Below, in pieces: positions 1-9,163 of a DNA stretch of 64,000 nt. This DNA comes from Phycisphaerales bacterium. Lineage in GTDB: Bacteria; Planctomycetota; Phycisphaerae; Phycisphaerales; UBA1924. The DNA is taken from positions 1 to 64,000 of the forward strand of contig RECY01000035.1 of the NCBI GenBank assembly GCA_007693785.1. The letters are read 5' to 3'. The notes below the pieces were generated by a model that saw only the letters and a program-made list of their open reading frames with translations, had not been told where the DNA came from and searched no databases. Position numbers and translations under genes: made by a program. How positions within the stretch are numbered: position 1 is the first letter of the stretch; each line of letters opens with the position of its first letter.

Positions 1-466
<466 letters not shown>

Positions 467-497
467 GGGAGGAGTGTATCGGCGTAGGCTGGACAGT

Positions 498-693
498 GGT
501 GGCACAGCTCTCCGAGCTGTGTCTGTCTCCGGTGCCCCGGAAACGCGCAGCCCGCCGCGGGCGGAGCTTTTCCGGGACTTCCCGTCTCTCCCCCGCTGCT
601 CACGCCGTCCGACCCCGGCATGGAAAAGCTCCGCCGCGGACGGCTGCGCGTTTCCATGGCACCGGACATAGGTTTCCGGAGAGCTGTGCCACC
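498..693. repeat. Nested inverted-repeat element R1 (REPIN-like)
   Basis: The outer arms are a perfect 17-bp inverted repeat at 498-514 and 677-693 (GGTGGCACAGCTCTCCG and its complement). The left arm also folds on itself as CACAGCTC-TCC-GAGCTGTG. Inside lies a second pair, 531-552 against 642-663, matching except for CC/AT (core GGAAACGCGCAGCC). A third pair has GGCGGAGCTTTTCC near 560-574 facing GGAAAAGCTCCGCC near 622-635. The inner part is shared with the element at 59298-59439. It fills the 239-bp gap between the divergent CoA-transferase and methyltransferase genes. No transposase is encoded, so any mobility would be in trans. Confidence 0.85.
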
Positions 694-705
694 GGGAGCC
701 CACTG

Positions 706-1383
706 ATGCCCATCGAAAAGTTCACCGGCGTCCACGAGGACCCGTTCGAGTCCTACCGCGACGACCCCGCGCTCCACGCCCTGCCCGAGCGGATGACGCG
801 GGCGAACATCCCGCGGCCGGAGGCGTTGCTGCCGCCCCGGGAGCAGGCGTTTATCTATGCGATGACGCTGGCGAAGAACCCGGCGCGGGTGCTGGAGATC
901 GGGGTCTGCCACGGGGGGACGAGCCGTTTGTTTCACTGGGCGTTGGAGGATCTGGGGCGGCCGCTGCCGGAGGGCGTGCACGTGGGGATCGACCCGGAGC
1001 CGAAGATCACCGTCGAGTGGGACGAGCTGACCCGGTGCCGCCTGATCGTGGGGACGAGCCCGGACAAGCTCGCCGAAGCGACGGAGGCCGCCGGCGGCGC
1101 GTTCGATTTGGTGTTTGTCGACGGCGACCACTCCCCCGAGGGCGTCGCGCGGGACCTGGCGGGCGTCTGCGACGTCGCGTCTCCCGGGGCGTGGATCCTC
1201 TGCCACGACTGGTACAACCAGTGGGTCGGCGAGGGCATCCGCCTCGCTCTCGCCCGCAGGCTCCCGCTGGAGGAGACCGGGATTGTCACCCAGACCGAGA
1301 ACCGCGGGTGGTACCGCCCGACCGACTCGGAAGTGAGCTGGGGCGGGATCGGCATCCTCCGCCGCTTGCCGGGCGCGTCGTAA
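706..1383 (+). CDS. Class I SAM-dependent methyltransferase (Methyltransf_24-like)
   Basis: A 225-residue soluble protein begins at the ATG just after element R1. Motif I of Rossmann methyltransferases is [12 protein letters not shown] near residue 65, followed by an acidic strand end HVGIDPEP and a motif like [14 protein letters not shown] near residue 142. The last of these is typical of the Methyltransf_24/CmcI-like group, where D-G-x-H binds a metal or substrate. A C-terminal ILCHDWYN strand completes the fold. These features support methyl transfer from S-adenosylmethionine, but the acceptor is unknown. The gene stands alone, convergent with the STAS gene, so context does not help. Confidence 0.75.
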   Translation: MPIEKFTGVHEDPFESYRDDPALHALPERMTRANIPRPEALLPPREQAFIYAMTLAKNPARVLEIGVCHGGTSRLFHWALEDLGRPLPEGVHVGIDPEPKITVEWDELTRCRLIVGTSPDKLAEATEAAGGAFDLVFVDGDHSPEGVARDLAGVCDVASPGAWILCHDWYNQWVGEGIRLALARRLPLEETGIVTQTENRGWYRPTDSEVSWGGIGILRRLPGAS

Positions 1384-1406
1384 GCCCGCCGAGCGTGTCG
1401 CGCCGA

Positions 1407-1838
1407 TCAGGCCGCGTCGCGGGTGAAGACCCGGGCGAAGAGCCCGCGCCGGCTCCCGCGTGCGTTCTCGAGCACGCGCAGGCCCTCGCGACGGTCCCGC
1501 GCCAGATGGAGCTTGCGATCGACGCCGAGCGCCTTGAAGATCTCCCGCCCGTCGCTCGGCACCGCGCACAGCACCAGCTTCCCGCCCTGACGCTCGCACC
1601 GCTCGTGCAACTCGATCAGCCCGCGCCCCGCATCGAGCGAAACGCTCGCGCACCGCTCCAGCGAGACCACCAGACGCCACGAGCCGCCGGGGGCCAGGCG
1701 GGCAAGGTGCTCCAGCACCGACGAGGCGTGCCCGCCGGTGAGGCGCGCGCACCGCACCTCCACGTGCGCGCACGACGGGCCCGTCTCCACCACGAGCAGC
1801 CCGTCGCCGGTCGGCGTCGGCACCGAGATCCGTCCCAT
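1407..1838 (-). CDS. STAS-domain protein (anti-sigma factor antagonist-like)
   Basis: The 143-residue product starts at ATG 1838, preceded by GGGGAG about 9 bases upstream. It has the STAS layout: strand with SWRLVVSLERC, then LDAGRGLIELHERCERQGG, strand KLVLCAV, and a terminal helix around REIFKALGVDRKLHLARDRREGL. Such proteins bind anti-sigma kinases or act as scaffolds in partner-switching regulation. The loop that normally reads D-S-S-G-L, including the phosphorylated Ser, here reads D-A-G-R-G-L, so ordinary control by phosphorylation looks impossible. No anti-sigma kinase lies nearby. Family assignment is fairly secure; the role is inference. Confidence 0.65.
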   Translation of the reverse strand: MGRISVPTPTGDGLLVVETGPSCAHVEVRCARLTGGHASSVLEHLARLAPGGSWRLVVSLERCASVSLDAGRGLIELHERCERQGGKLVLCAVPSDGREIFKALGVDRKLHLARDRREGLRVLENARGSRRGLFARVFTRDAA

Positions 1839-2020
1839 AAACCACGCTCCCCTGCACCCGCCGCTCGACGCCATCCGACGACGACCCGGGGCAGAGAAGA
1901 TGGGGTCAAAACCTCGACCAAGCGAGGCGCACAACCCCGAAGGGAACGGGCGAGCGACCGTCTCGCACGATCGGGCAGGATGGGCGGGCGGGCGCGACGG
2001 CGAACGCCGAGAACACGCGG

Positions 2021-2953
2021 TCACTCCCCCCGAGGCCGCAGCGTGCCGACGCGCGTGGGGACCGGGATCGATCTCGCATCCAACACCGCGGCAAACCCCT
2101 CCGCCCGCGCCGCTGGATCCACCCCGCGCCCCGGCTCGAACACCAGCTCCATGAGCCGCTCGCCCGTCCGCGCGTCGCCGTTGGCGAGCAACGCGACGTA
2201 CCAGACCGCGGCCTGCCGACCCTTGCTCTCTTCCGTCATGCGGTCGATCTGCGGCCCCAGGCTGACCGCCAGCATCCGGTCGTGCGAATCCATTTCCCGC
2301 TCGAAATACCGCACCGGGTCCGACACCGTCCGCGTCACAAGATCCTCCCGGTTGCTCGCGATCAGGACGCGGACCACCTTTTCCGCGGCCCATCCCGAAT
2401 ACGCCCGCTCGATCTCGCCCGGGCCCAGCGCAGCAACCCACGCGAGCGTCCGCTCTCGCTCGCCGATCAGGTCGTTGAGCGTGATCCAATCGCGCCGCGC
2501 CTCATCCCGGGCCCGCCAGGCGCGAAACTCGCGGCGTTGATCCGGCACCGGCACGCCGAACCCCGCTTCGAGCTCGTCCCGCACGCCACGCAAGAGATTC
2601 AGCACCGGCGGGTGCACCTCGGCGAGCGAGCGGATGTCCTGGATCAGGTACGACCCGCGCACGCCGACGAACGGCCCATCGAGCACGGCCCCGTACCGCC
2701 AGAGCCAGACGATCTCCTCCGCAGCCTTCTCGTGCTCGCCGCGTTCGATCAGCCCCAGCACCCAGGCGCGGAAGACCATCGCGTTGAACGAGCCGTCCGG
2801 CGCGAGCCGGTCGCCGCCGATCGCCTCACGCTCGCTCGGGCTGAGATCCATCGATGCGCGCGACCCCCCGCCGGAGGGCGAGCACCGCGACGGCATCGCG
2901 AGATAGACCAGCCCAAGCGCGATCATCAGGACGCCGTAAAGCAGCTTGTTCAA
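2021..2953 (-). CDS. Paralogue of the downstream-domain of the thioredoxin-like protein, thioredoxin part lost
   Basis: About 310 residues if started at TTG 2953, which gives MNKLLYGVLMIALGLVYLA, a single membrane helix. The start is uncertain because no ATG with a good ribosome site is present. The rest is a soluble helical domain with WITLNDLIGERERTLAWV, WYVALLANGDARTGERLMELVF and a C-terminal ARAEGFAAVL, each closely matched in the two genes upstream (2958-3998 and 3995-5290). It is the third member of a tandem family transcribed leftward and lacks any thioredoxin sequence. Function is unknown; the helical domain resembles TPR/HEAT-like repeats only in general character. Confidence 0.65.
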   Translation of the reverse strand: MNKLLYGVLMIALGLVYLAMPSRCSPSGGGSRASMDLSPSEREAIGGDRLAPDGSFNAMVFRAWVLGLIERGEHEKAAEEIVWLWRYGAVLDGPFVGVRGSYLIQDIRSLAEVHPPVLNLLRGVRDELEAGFGVPVPDQRREFRAWRARDEARRDWITLNDLIGERERTLAWVAALGPGEIERAYSGWAAEKVVRVLIASNREDLVTRTVSDPVRYFEREMDSHDRMLAVSLGPQIDRMTEESKGRQAAVWYVALLANGDARTGERLMELVFEPGRGVDPAARAEGFAAVLDARSIPVPTRVGTLRPRGE

Positions 2954-2957
2954 GGCG

Positions 2958-3998
2958 TCACTCCGGAGCGCTGTCACGAGCGGGCTCGTCGGCGCCGTCC
3001 AGCAACGCGCGCACATGGTCGGGCACCTCAACGCCGAAGCGCTCCAATCGCTCGGCGAAGCCCTCTGCGCGGGTGCGCGGATCCGTGATCCCTCGCGGTT
3101 CGAAGATCACACGAGCAAGGGCTTCGGCCTCATCGTGCCGTCCGGTATGGAGAAGGGCGACATACCAATCCGCTTGGCTCGCACCAGCATTATATTGAAT
3201 ATTGACGAGAATCATCCTACGTTGATCCTCATCACTTTCAGTCCAAAAATCGTTGCGACTGATCATCAAAGCAGCAAACACGCAGTTCCACGACTCACGA
3301 AGGGCGTGTATCGCAGGATCATCCGCGCCCAGCAGCAACAGGTCAGGCCGCTTCGTCTCCCGAAAAATCCTCTCGAGCACGCCACGCAGCCTGTCCACGG
3401 TCGCCCGACCCTCGTCCTCGCCCGAGACGCGATCTGCCCATTCGAGGATCGCTTCGCGATGACCAAGAAGATCTGAAAGAGTCACCCAATCTTCGATATC
3501 TTTCCAGGTTCCGCGATCGGCACGCAAGGCCGCTTCGTGCTCATCCCGGAGCCGCTCGAAAAGTTCTCTCGCCGGGGGATGTAGAGCAACAAGCCGCTTG
3601 CTCATTCCTGAAAGAAAATTCTTGAGATTTCGCATATCATGCGAACTGACCGGCGGGGCATGTTTCCAAAGCCACTCCGCATGCTCGGTCGCAATACCAT
3701 ATTCTCCTTCAAATATTGATTCCACGATCATATTGATCCGCAATTGTATAGTTTTCAGATTATCCGCCTCAAGCCTCTCGGGGAGTGGTGCGGGCGGGCT
3801 CTCGGGAGCCGTCGCCTCCGGACCCTCGCCTTCTCGTGCGGTCTCCAGAAAACTCGGCGTGTCCCCCGGCCCACGCCCACTCACGAACCGCCCGATCTCC
3901 TCTTCACCTTGGAAGACGATAATCGTCGATAGTGCGAGGTAGAACAGTCCCATCGTGATGATCAGGATGTTGAAGTGAAGCTTGTCCAAAGGCGTCAC
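2958..3998 (-). CDS. Paralogue with truncated thioredoxin fold and membrane anchor
   Basis: A 346-residue protein starts at GTG 3998, overlapping the TGA of the thioredoxin gene (GTGA). It begins with a membrane helix (ILIITMGLFYLALST) that runs directly into TIIVFQGEEEIGRFVSGRG. That segment is near identical to the second half of the thioredoxin fold in the neighbour (TIIVFRGEEEIGRFVGGRG), but the strand-helix carrying WCGPC is absent. The C-terminal domain (WVTLSDLLGHREAILEWADR, RAEGFAERLERFGVEVP) is shared by all three paralogues. Part of the gene is much poorer in GC than the surroundings (about 43% over 3181-3300). It looks like a duplicate that lost redox activity; its function is unknown. 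Confidence 0.75.
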   Translation of the reverse strand: MTPLDKLHFNILIITMGLFYLALSTIIVFQGEEEIGRFVSGRGPGDTPSFLETAREGEGPEATAPESPPAPLPERLEADNLKTIQLRINMIVESIFEGEYGIATEHAEWLWKHAPPVSSHDMRNLKNFLSGMSKRLVALHPPARELFERLRDEHEAALRADRGTWKDIEDWVTLSDLLGHREAILEWADRVSGEDEGRATVDRLRGVLERIFRETKRPDLLLLGADDPAIHALRESWNCVFAALMISRNDFWTESDEDQRRMILVNIQYNAGASQADWYVALLHTGRHDEAEALARVIFEPRGITDPRTRAEGFAERLERFGVEVPDHVRALLDGADEPARDSAPE

Positions 3999-5290
3999 TC
4001 CGGATCGCCGTCGCGAGCGGGCTCGTCCAACAGCTCGCGCACGCGCTCGGGCACGTCCACATCAAAGTGCGCAAGCCGCTCGGCGAAGCCTTCCGCTCGG
4101 GCGTTTACGTTTAAGCCTGGGAAATCATCAAAGACGACTCGGAGCAGCGTCTCGGCTTCCGAATCGTGCCCGGCGCGGATCAGGGCCGCGTACCACGCGC
4201 CCTCCCGCTTGCCGGTGTTCTGTTCGGAGCGCGCGATGTAAATACGAGTCCCCTCATCGCCCATGTGCGCGCGCACCCGGTCGATGGATTCGGTGTCCTG
4301 GGTCATCCGATCGATCGCCATCCGCTGGCGCGCGTTCTGCACCGGATTTGCCGCGGTGTGCAGGAGCAGGTCGAGCCGCTCGGCTTCCATGAAGACCCGC
4401 TGCACGCGGGTCCCCATGCTCGCGATTGTCGCGCGTCCTTCTTCATCAACCGAGACGCGATCGGCCCACGCGGTGATCGCCGCCCGATCACCCAGCACGT
4501 CCGAAAGCGTGACCCAATCGTTGAGGTCGTCGTACGTGCCCTCCCCGACGCGCAGCCGCGCCTCGTGATCGGAGCGGAGTTCCGCAAAGATCGCGCGGGC
4601 GGGCTCGTACGCCTCGATCAGCCTTTGAATATCTCCAGCCATGAACGAGTTCCGCACCGGCGCGTATCCCGGCTCGACGAGCGGGATGTTCTTCCAGAGC
4701 CAGACGAGTTCTTCCGTCGCCTCCTCGTACTGCTTGTCGCGGATCGCCCCGCGGACGATGTCCATGTGCAACCGCGGGTCGAAGCTGCCGTCCGGGCCAC
4801 CGCGGTTCCCGAGCAACGCGACGCGTCGTTCGCGGATGAGCTCGTCCGGATCGATCCCGCGGTGCGTCGCTTCCAGAAAACTCAGCGTGTCGCCCGCCCC
4901 GCGCCCGCCCACAAAGCGTCCGATCTCTTCCTCGCCCCGAAAGACGATGATCGTCGGCATCGCGCGGATGCCCAGCGTGCGGGCCGTCTCCGGGTGCTCG
5001 TCCACGTCCACCGCGATCGCCAGCCCGTGCTCGCCGATCCAGGCGACCACGTCGTCGTCGACCCACGTTGTGCGGTCCATCTGCTTGCACGGGCCGCACC
5101 ACACGGCCGTGCCTTTGACGATCAGCACCCGCTCCGCCTCGGCGGCCTTTGCCTTCGCCTCGGGCAGGAGCAGGTCCGCGAAGATCGCGGGCTTGGCCGC
5201 CGCCTGCGCGATCGGCCCCGACGAGCACACCCAGACCGCCCCGCACGCGACCGCCGCCAGGCACACGCCACGAACCGCTTGCTTCCGCAT
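3995..5290 (-). CDS. Exported thioredoxin-like protein with C-terminal helical domain
   Basis: The protein has 431 residues from ATG 5290, chosen because GGGAGGG sits about 6 bases upstream; an in-frame ATG at 5311 is the alternative. A signal peptide (MRKQAVRGVCLAAVACGAVWVC...IAQA) is followed by a thioredoxin domain with the redox motif AVWCGPCKQMD near residue 62 and the cis-Pro strand RAMPTIIVF. About 270 further residues form a helical domain (DWVTLSDVLGDRAAITAWADR) shared with the next two genes. An extracytoplasmic thiol-disulfide role is supported by the CGPC motif plus signal peptide. The partner is unknown. It is the only redox-competent member of the tandem trio. Confidence 0.8.
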   Translation of the reverse strand: MRKQAVRGVCLAAVACGAVWVCSSGPIAQAAAKPAIFADLLLPEAKAKAAEAERVLIVKGTAVWCGPCKQMDRTTWVDDDVVAWIGEHGLAIAVDVDEHPETARTLGIRAMPTIIVFRGEEEIGRFVGGRGAGDTLSFLEATHRGIDPDELIRERRVALLGNRGGPDGSFDPRLHMDIVRGAIRDKQYEEATEELVWLWKNIPLVEPGYAPVRNSFMAGDIQRLIEAYEPARAIFAELRSDHEARLRVGEGTYDDLNDWVTLSDVLGDRAAITAWADRVSVDEEGRATIASMGTRVQRVFMEAERLDLLLHTAANPVQNARQRMAIDRMTQDTESIDRVRAHMGDEGTRIYIARSEQNTGKREGAWYAALIRAGHDSEAETLLRVVFDDFPGLNVNARAEGFAERLAHFDVDVPERVRELLDEPARDGDPE

Positions 5291-5534
5291 GTCGAACCCT
5301 CCCATGCCCATCCACGAGCCGGCGCGCCCGGCTGTGTTTGGGCTATTGTGGACGGATTGGGAACGCCGAGCAAGACGTTTCCCGAACTTCGCGCACGTTT
5401 CTTGTCGATGCCCGTGCTGTAGCCGTCCGCGTGTCGCCGCCCCGATGCCAGGTCCATGTCATGTCCAGAGGTTTTCCCGCGTGCACGACGCCCCCGACAC
5501 CCCGAGTAAGCGCGACGCCGCTGGCGACGGGGCG

Positions 5535-6542
5535 ATGATCGAGGCCCGTGCGCTCACGCGCCGGTTTTCGGGCGGGGTGCTCGCGGTCGATGCGTTGTCG
5601 CTCTCGGTGCGCACGGGCGAGGTCGTCGGGCTGCTCGGGCCCAACGGCGCGGGCAAGAGCACGACGATCCGGATGCTGACCGGCTATCTCGCCCCCACCG
5701 CCGGCTCGTCGCGCCTCGCGGGCGTCGACGTGCAGCGCGAACCGGTCCGTGCGCAACGGGCGCTCGGCTATCTGCCGGAGGGCTCGCCGCTGTACGCCGA
5801 GATGACCCCGCGGGCGATCCTGCGCTTTGTCGCGAGCGTGCGCGGGCTGCGCGGGCGGGCGCGCACGTCGGCGGTGGATCGCGCGATCGCGCGCGCACGG
5901 ATCGCGAGCGTCGCGGACCGCGCGGTCGAGACGCTCAGCAAGGGGTATCGGCGTCGGGTGGGGCTGGCGCAGGCGATCGTGCACGAGCCGCCGGTGTTGA
6001 TTTTGGACGAACCGACCGACGGGCTGGACCCGAACCAGAAGCGCGCGGTGCGGGCGCTGGTCGCGGAGCTGCGCGAGCAGGCCGCGGTGATCATCAGCAC
6101 GCACCTGCTGGAAGAGGTCGGCACGCTGTGCACGCGGACGGGCGTCATCGCGCGCGGTCGACTGGTCTTCGACGGCTCGCCCGAGCAGCTCCACGCGCTC
6201 GACCCGGCACGCGGGACGGTCACGCTGACCGTGCGCACGACTGCGGACGATGCGCCGGTCCGCGGCGAACGGTGGCGGGGGCTCTTTGCCGATCTTGCCG
6301 GCGCGGGCGCGATCGATAGCGAGGCGGGGCCCGAGGCGTCGCTCGTGCGCGTCACGATCCGCCCGAAACCCGACGCGAGCGAGCGCGAGCGCACCGCCCT
6401 CGCGCCGCTCGCGAGCGCCCGCGCCCGTGAGCGCGGGCTCGCGATCGAGTCCCTCGCGGTCGAACCAGGGCGGCTCGACGAGGTCTTCCGCCAGCTCACC
6501 GAGCGGGCGAACGCCACACCTGGCCCGGAGCGTGCGGCGTGA
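5535..6542 (+). CDS. ABC transporter ATP-binding protein (GldA/NodI type)
   Basis: The 335-residue ATPase carries Walker A GPNGAGKST, the signature LSKGYRRRVGLAQA, Walker B VLILDEPTDGLDP and the H-loop STHLLEEV. The C-terminal extension (REVFRQL-like end) is typical of ABC-2 exporters. I chose ATG 5535 because homology begins there; an in-frame GTG at 5481 with AGAGG upstream would add 18 residues. Its stop overlaps the GTG start of the permease gene (GTGA), so the two are translationally coupled. It energises the GldF/GldG-like membrane protein downstream. The transported substrate is unknown in planctomycetes. Confidence 0.92.
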   Translation: MIEARALTRRFSGGVLAVDALSLSVRTGEVVGLLGPNGAGKSTTIRMLTGYLAPTAGSSRLAGVDVQREPVRAQRALGYLPEGSPLYAEMTPRAILRFVASVRGLRGRARTSAVDRAIARARIASVADRAVETLSKGYRRRVGLAQAIVHEPPVLILDEPTDGLDPNQKRAVRALVAELREQAAVIISTHLLEEVGTLCTRTGVIARGRLVFDGSPEQLHALDPARGTVTLTVRTTADDAPVRGERWRGLFADLAGAGAIDSEAGPEASLVRVTIRPKPDASERERTALAPLASARARERGLAIESLAVEPGRLDEVFRQLTERANATPGPERAA

Positions 6543-9106
6543 GCGGGCTCGGCGCGGTCTTCCGTCGCGAGCTCGGCGCGCTGGTCGGCACGCCGATCGG
6601 GCCGATCTTTCTCGTGGTCTTTCTCGTGCTCAGCGCGGGGCTGACGTTCACGCTCGGCGCGTTCTTCGAGCGGGGGCGGGCCGATCTCGGATCGTTTTTT
6701 GTGTTCCACCCGTGGCTGCTGCTGTTTCTTGCGCCGGCGGGGGCGATGCGCCTGTGGGCCGAGGAAAAGCGAACGGGGACGGGCGAGCTGCTGCTGACGC
6801 TCCCGGTGCGCCCGTGGGCGGTGGTGCTGGGCAAGTTTCTCGCGGCCTGGGCGGGTCTGGGGATCGCGCTGGCGCTCACCGTGCCGCTCTGGCTCACGGT
6901 GACGCTGCTCGGCGAGCCCGACCACGGCTCGATCGCGTGCGCCTACCTCGGCTCGTGGCTGCTCGGGGGCGGGTTCCTCGCGATCGGCTCGGCGTGCTCG
7001 GCCGCGACGCGCACGCAGGTCGTCGCCTTCGTCGTCGCGACCCTCGCCCTGCTCGCGCTCGCGGTCGCGGGGTTCGACCCGGTCTCGCAGGCGCTCGCCG
7101 ACGCGCTGCCCGCGCCGCTCGCCGGCGCGATCAGCGCCGTCGGCGCGACCGCGCGCCACGACGCGATGGCGCGCGGCGTGGTCGAGGCGCGGGACCTGTT
7201 CTACTTCGCGAGCATGATCGGCGCAGGGCTCTGGACGACCGCGCTGCTCGTCCGCTCCATGTCCGCAGGGGTTGGGTCGCGTGCGGCGCGCGGCGTGGTG
7301 ATCGCGGCGATCTGGGTCGGGTTCGTCGCGGTCAACGCGGGGCTCGGGCCGACGCTGCGCCACGTGCGCGCGGACCTGACCGAGGGGCGCGTGTACTCGC
7401 TGAGCCCGGCGGCGGTCGCGATCGCGCGGAGCCCGGACGAGCCGGTGCGTCTGACGGTGTACGCGAGCCGCCCGGGTGCGCGCCAGGGGCTGGGCGAGAT
7501 TCGCCGGCGCGTGCTCGACCTGGCGCGCGAGTTCGAGCGCGTCTCGGGCGGTCGGATCGAGGCCCGCGTGGTGTCGCCCGCGCCGTTCAGCCCGGAGGAG
7601 GACGAGGCGATGGGCGCGGGGCTCGTGCCGCTGCGGGCGGGCGACGACGCGGACGCGTTCTACCTCGGGCTGGTCGCGACCAACGCCGTCGGCGAGCGTC
7701 AGGTGCTGCCGCAGCTGCTCGGCGTGGATGAGCAGTTTCTGGAGTACGAGCTAGCGCGTGTCGTGCGCGCGCTCGCGACGCCCCATCGCCCGCGCGTCGG
7801 CGTGCTCAGCGCGCTGCCCGGGCTGGGGTTCGACGCGAGCGGGCGTCCGACCGAGGGCCCGGGGGCGTTCGCACGCCTCGGATTGTCGCAGCTGTTCGAG
7901 CTCGTCCCGGTGTTGCCCGACGCGGAGGCGTTGCCCGAGGGGCTCGACGCGTTGCTGGTCGCGCACCCGCGCTCGATCGGGGGCGCGATGCGCCGGGCGA
8001 TCGACGCGTGGGGCGTGGGCGGCGGGGCGACACTGATGGCGCTGGACCCGATCTGCCAGAGCGATCGGGGCGCGACCGAGGACGTCACCGAGGCGATGAG
8101 CATCGGGCGTCGGAGCGACCTGTTCGACCTGCTGGAGGCGTGGGGCGTGTCGGCGACGACCACGGCGCTGGTCGGCGACCCGCGTCTGGCCGAGCCGGTA
8201 CAGATGAACGTCGGCGGGCGTCCGGAGCAGGTTCGTTTTCTGCCGTGGCTCGGGCTGGGCCCGTCGCAGCTCAGCCGCGATGATCCGGCGACGGGGCGTC
8301 TGTCGCGGGTGGTGGTCGCGACGAGCGGGGCGCTCGCGGCTCGCCCGGGCGCGGGCGTGCGCCTGGAGCCGCTGCTGACCACGACGACCGAGGCCGGACC
8401 GATCGCGCTCGACCGCATCCGCTTCGGCGGCGACGCGCGGGCGCTGCTCGAGGCCCACGAGGCGCAGGGCGTACGCCTGACGATCGGGGCGCGTGTGCGG
8501 GGCACGCTCCGCTCGGCCTACGGGCAGGGCGGGAGTGAGACGCCCGGCGCACCCGCGCGGCTGGTCGTGATCGCCGACGCGGACTGGTTGTCGAGCGCGT
8601 TCTGGGCGGTGACGCCCGAGGGGCAGGAGCAGCCGATCGTCACCGCGGACAACGGGGACCTGCTGCTCAACCTCGTCGAGACGCTGACGGGCGGGACGGA
8701 GCTGCTGGAGCTGCGTGCGCGGGGGCGTGCGTCGCGACCGCTGTCGCGCCTGGACGCGATCCGGGCGGACGCGGAGCAGCGGTTCCGGGCCGAGGAGTCG
8801 AGGCTGGTGGAGGAGATCCGCGCGACGCAGCGTCGGATGTCGGAGCTGGAAGCCTCGGCCCCGCTCGGCGAGACGGTCGGGCTGAGCCCGGCGCAGGAGC
8901 GCGAGCTCGCGGAGTTTCGCGAGACGATGCTCGAGCGACGGCGGCGCCTGCGCGAGGTGCGTCTGGAGCTCGACCGCGAGCTCGCGGGCGTGCGCACGCG
9001 CGTGGCGCTCGCGAACACGCTGGTGGTGCCGCTCAGCGTCGCGCTCGCGGGCGGGCTGCTCGCGTTCGGGCGGACGCGGTCGCGCCGGGGGGCGAGCGGG
9101 GCTTGA
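6539..9106 (+). CDS. ABC-2 permease fused to GldG-like auxiliary domain
   Basis: An 855-residue fusion. Residues 1-260 are a polytopic ABC-2 permease (GPIFLVVFLVLSAGLTF, WLLLFLAPAGAMRLWAEE, LLLTLPVRPWAVVLGKF), matching GldF. After another helix pair comes a large extracytoplasmic GldG/ABC_transp_aux domain (RVYSLSPAAVAIARSPDEPVRLTVYASR, then EYELARVVRALATPHRPRVGVLS). Near the end are a coiled coil (about 745-810) and a final membrane helix. In Bacteroidetes GldF and GldG are separate genes; here they are one chain. The start GTG overlaps the ATPase stop, and the DUF4340 lipoprotein follows 57 bases later. Confidence 0.88.
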   Translation: MSGLGAVFRRELGALVGTPIGPIFLVVFLVLSAGLTFTLGAFFERGRADLGSFFVFHPWLLLFLAPAGAMRLWAEEKRTGTGELLLTLPVRPWAVVLGKFLAAWAGLGIALALTVPLWLTVTLLGEPDHGSIACAYLGSWLLGGGFLAIGSACSAATRTQVVAFVVATLALLALAVAGFDPVSQALADALPAPLAGAISAVGATARHDAMARGVVEARDLFYFASMIGAGLWTTALLVRSMSAGVGSRAARGVVIAAIWVGFVAVNAGLGPTLRHVRADLTEGRVYSLSPAAVAIARSPDEPVRLTVYASRPGARQGLGEIRRRVLDLAREFERVSGGRIEARVVSPAPFSPEEDEAMGAGLVPLRAGDDADAFYLGLVATNAVGERQVLPQLLGVDEQFLEYELARVVRALATPHRPRVGVLSALPGLGFDASGRPTEGPGAFARLGLSQLFELVPVLPDAEALPEGLDALLVAHPRSIGGAMRRAIDAWGVGGGATLMALDPICQSDRGATEDVTEAMSIGRRSDLFDLLEAWGVSATTTALVGDPRLAEPVQMNVGGRPEQVRFLPWLGLGPSQLSRDDPATGRLSRVVVATSGALAARPGAGVRLEPLLTTTTEAGPIALDRIRFGGDARALLEAHEAQGVRLTIGARVRGTLRSAYGQGGSETPGAPARLVVIADADWLSSAFWAVTPEGQEQPIVTADNGDLLLNLVETLTGGTELLELRARGRASRPLSRLDAIRADAEQRFRAEESRLVEEIRATQRRMSELEASAPLGETVGLSPAQERELAEFRETMLERRRRLREVRLELDRELAGVRTRVALANTLVVPLSVALAGGLLAFGRTRSRRGASGA

Positions 9107-9163
9107 TCGCGCCGGCTTGGGCGGCTCGCCGACGCCGACGGGCCCGCCCGCGAACAATGCCGC

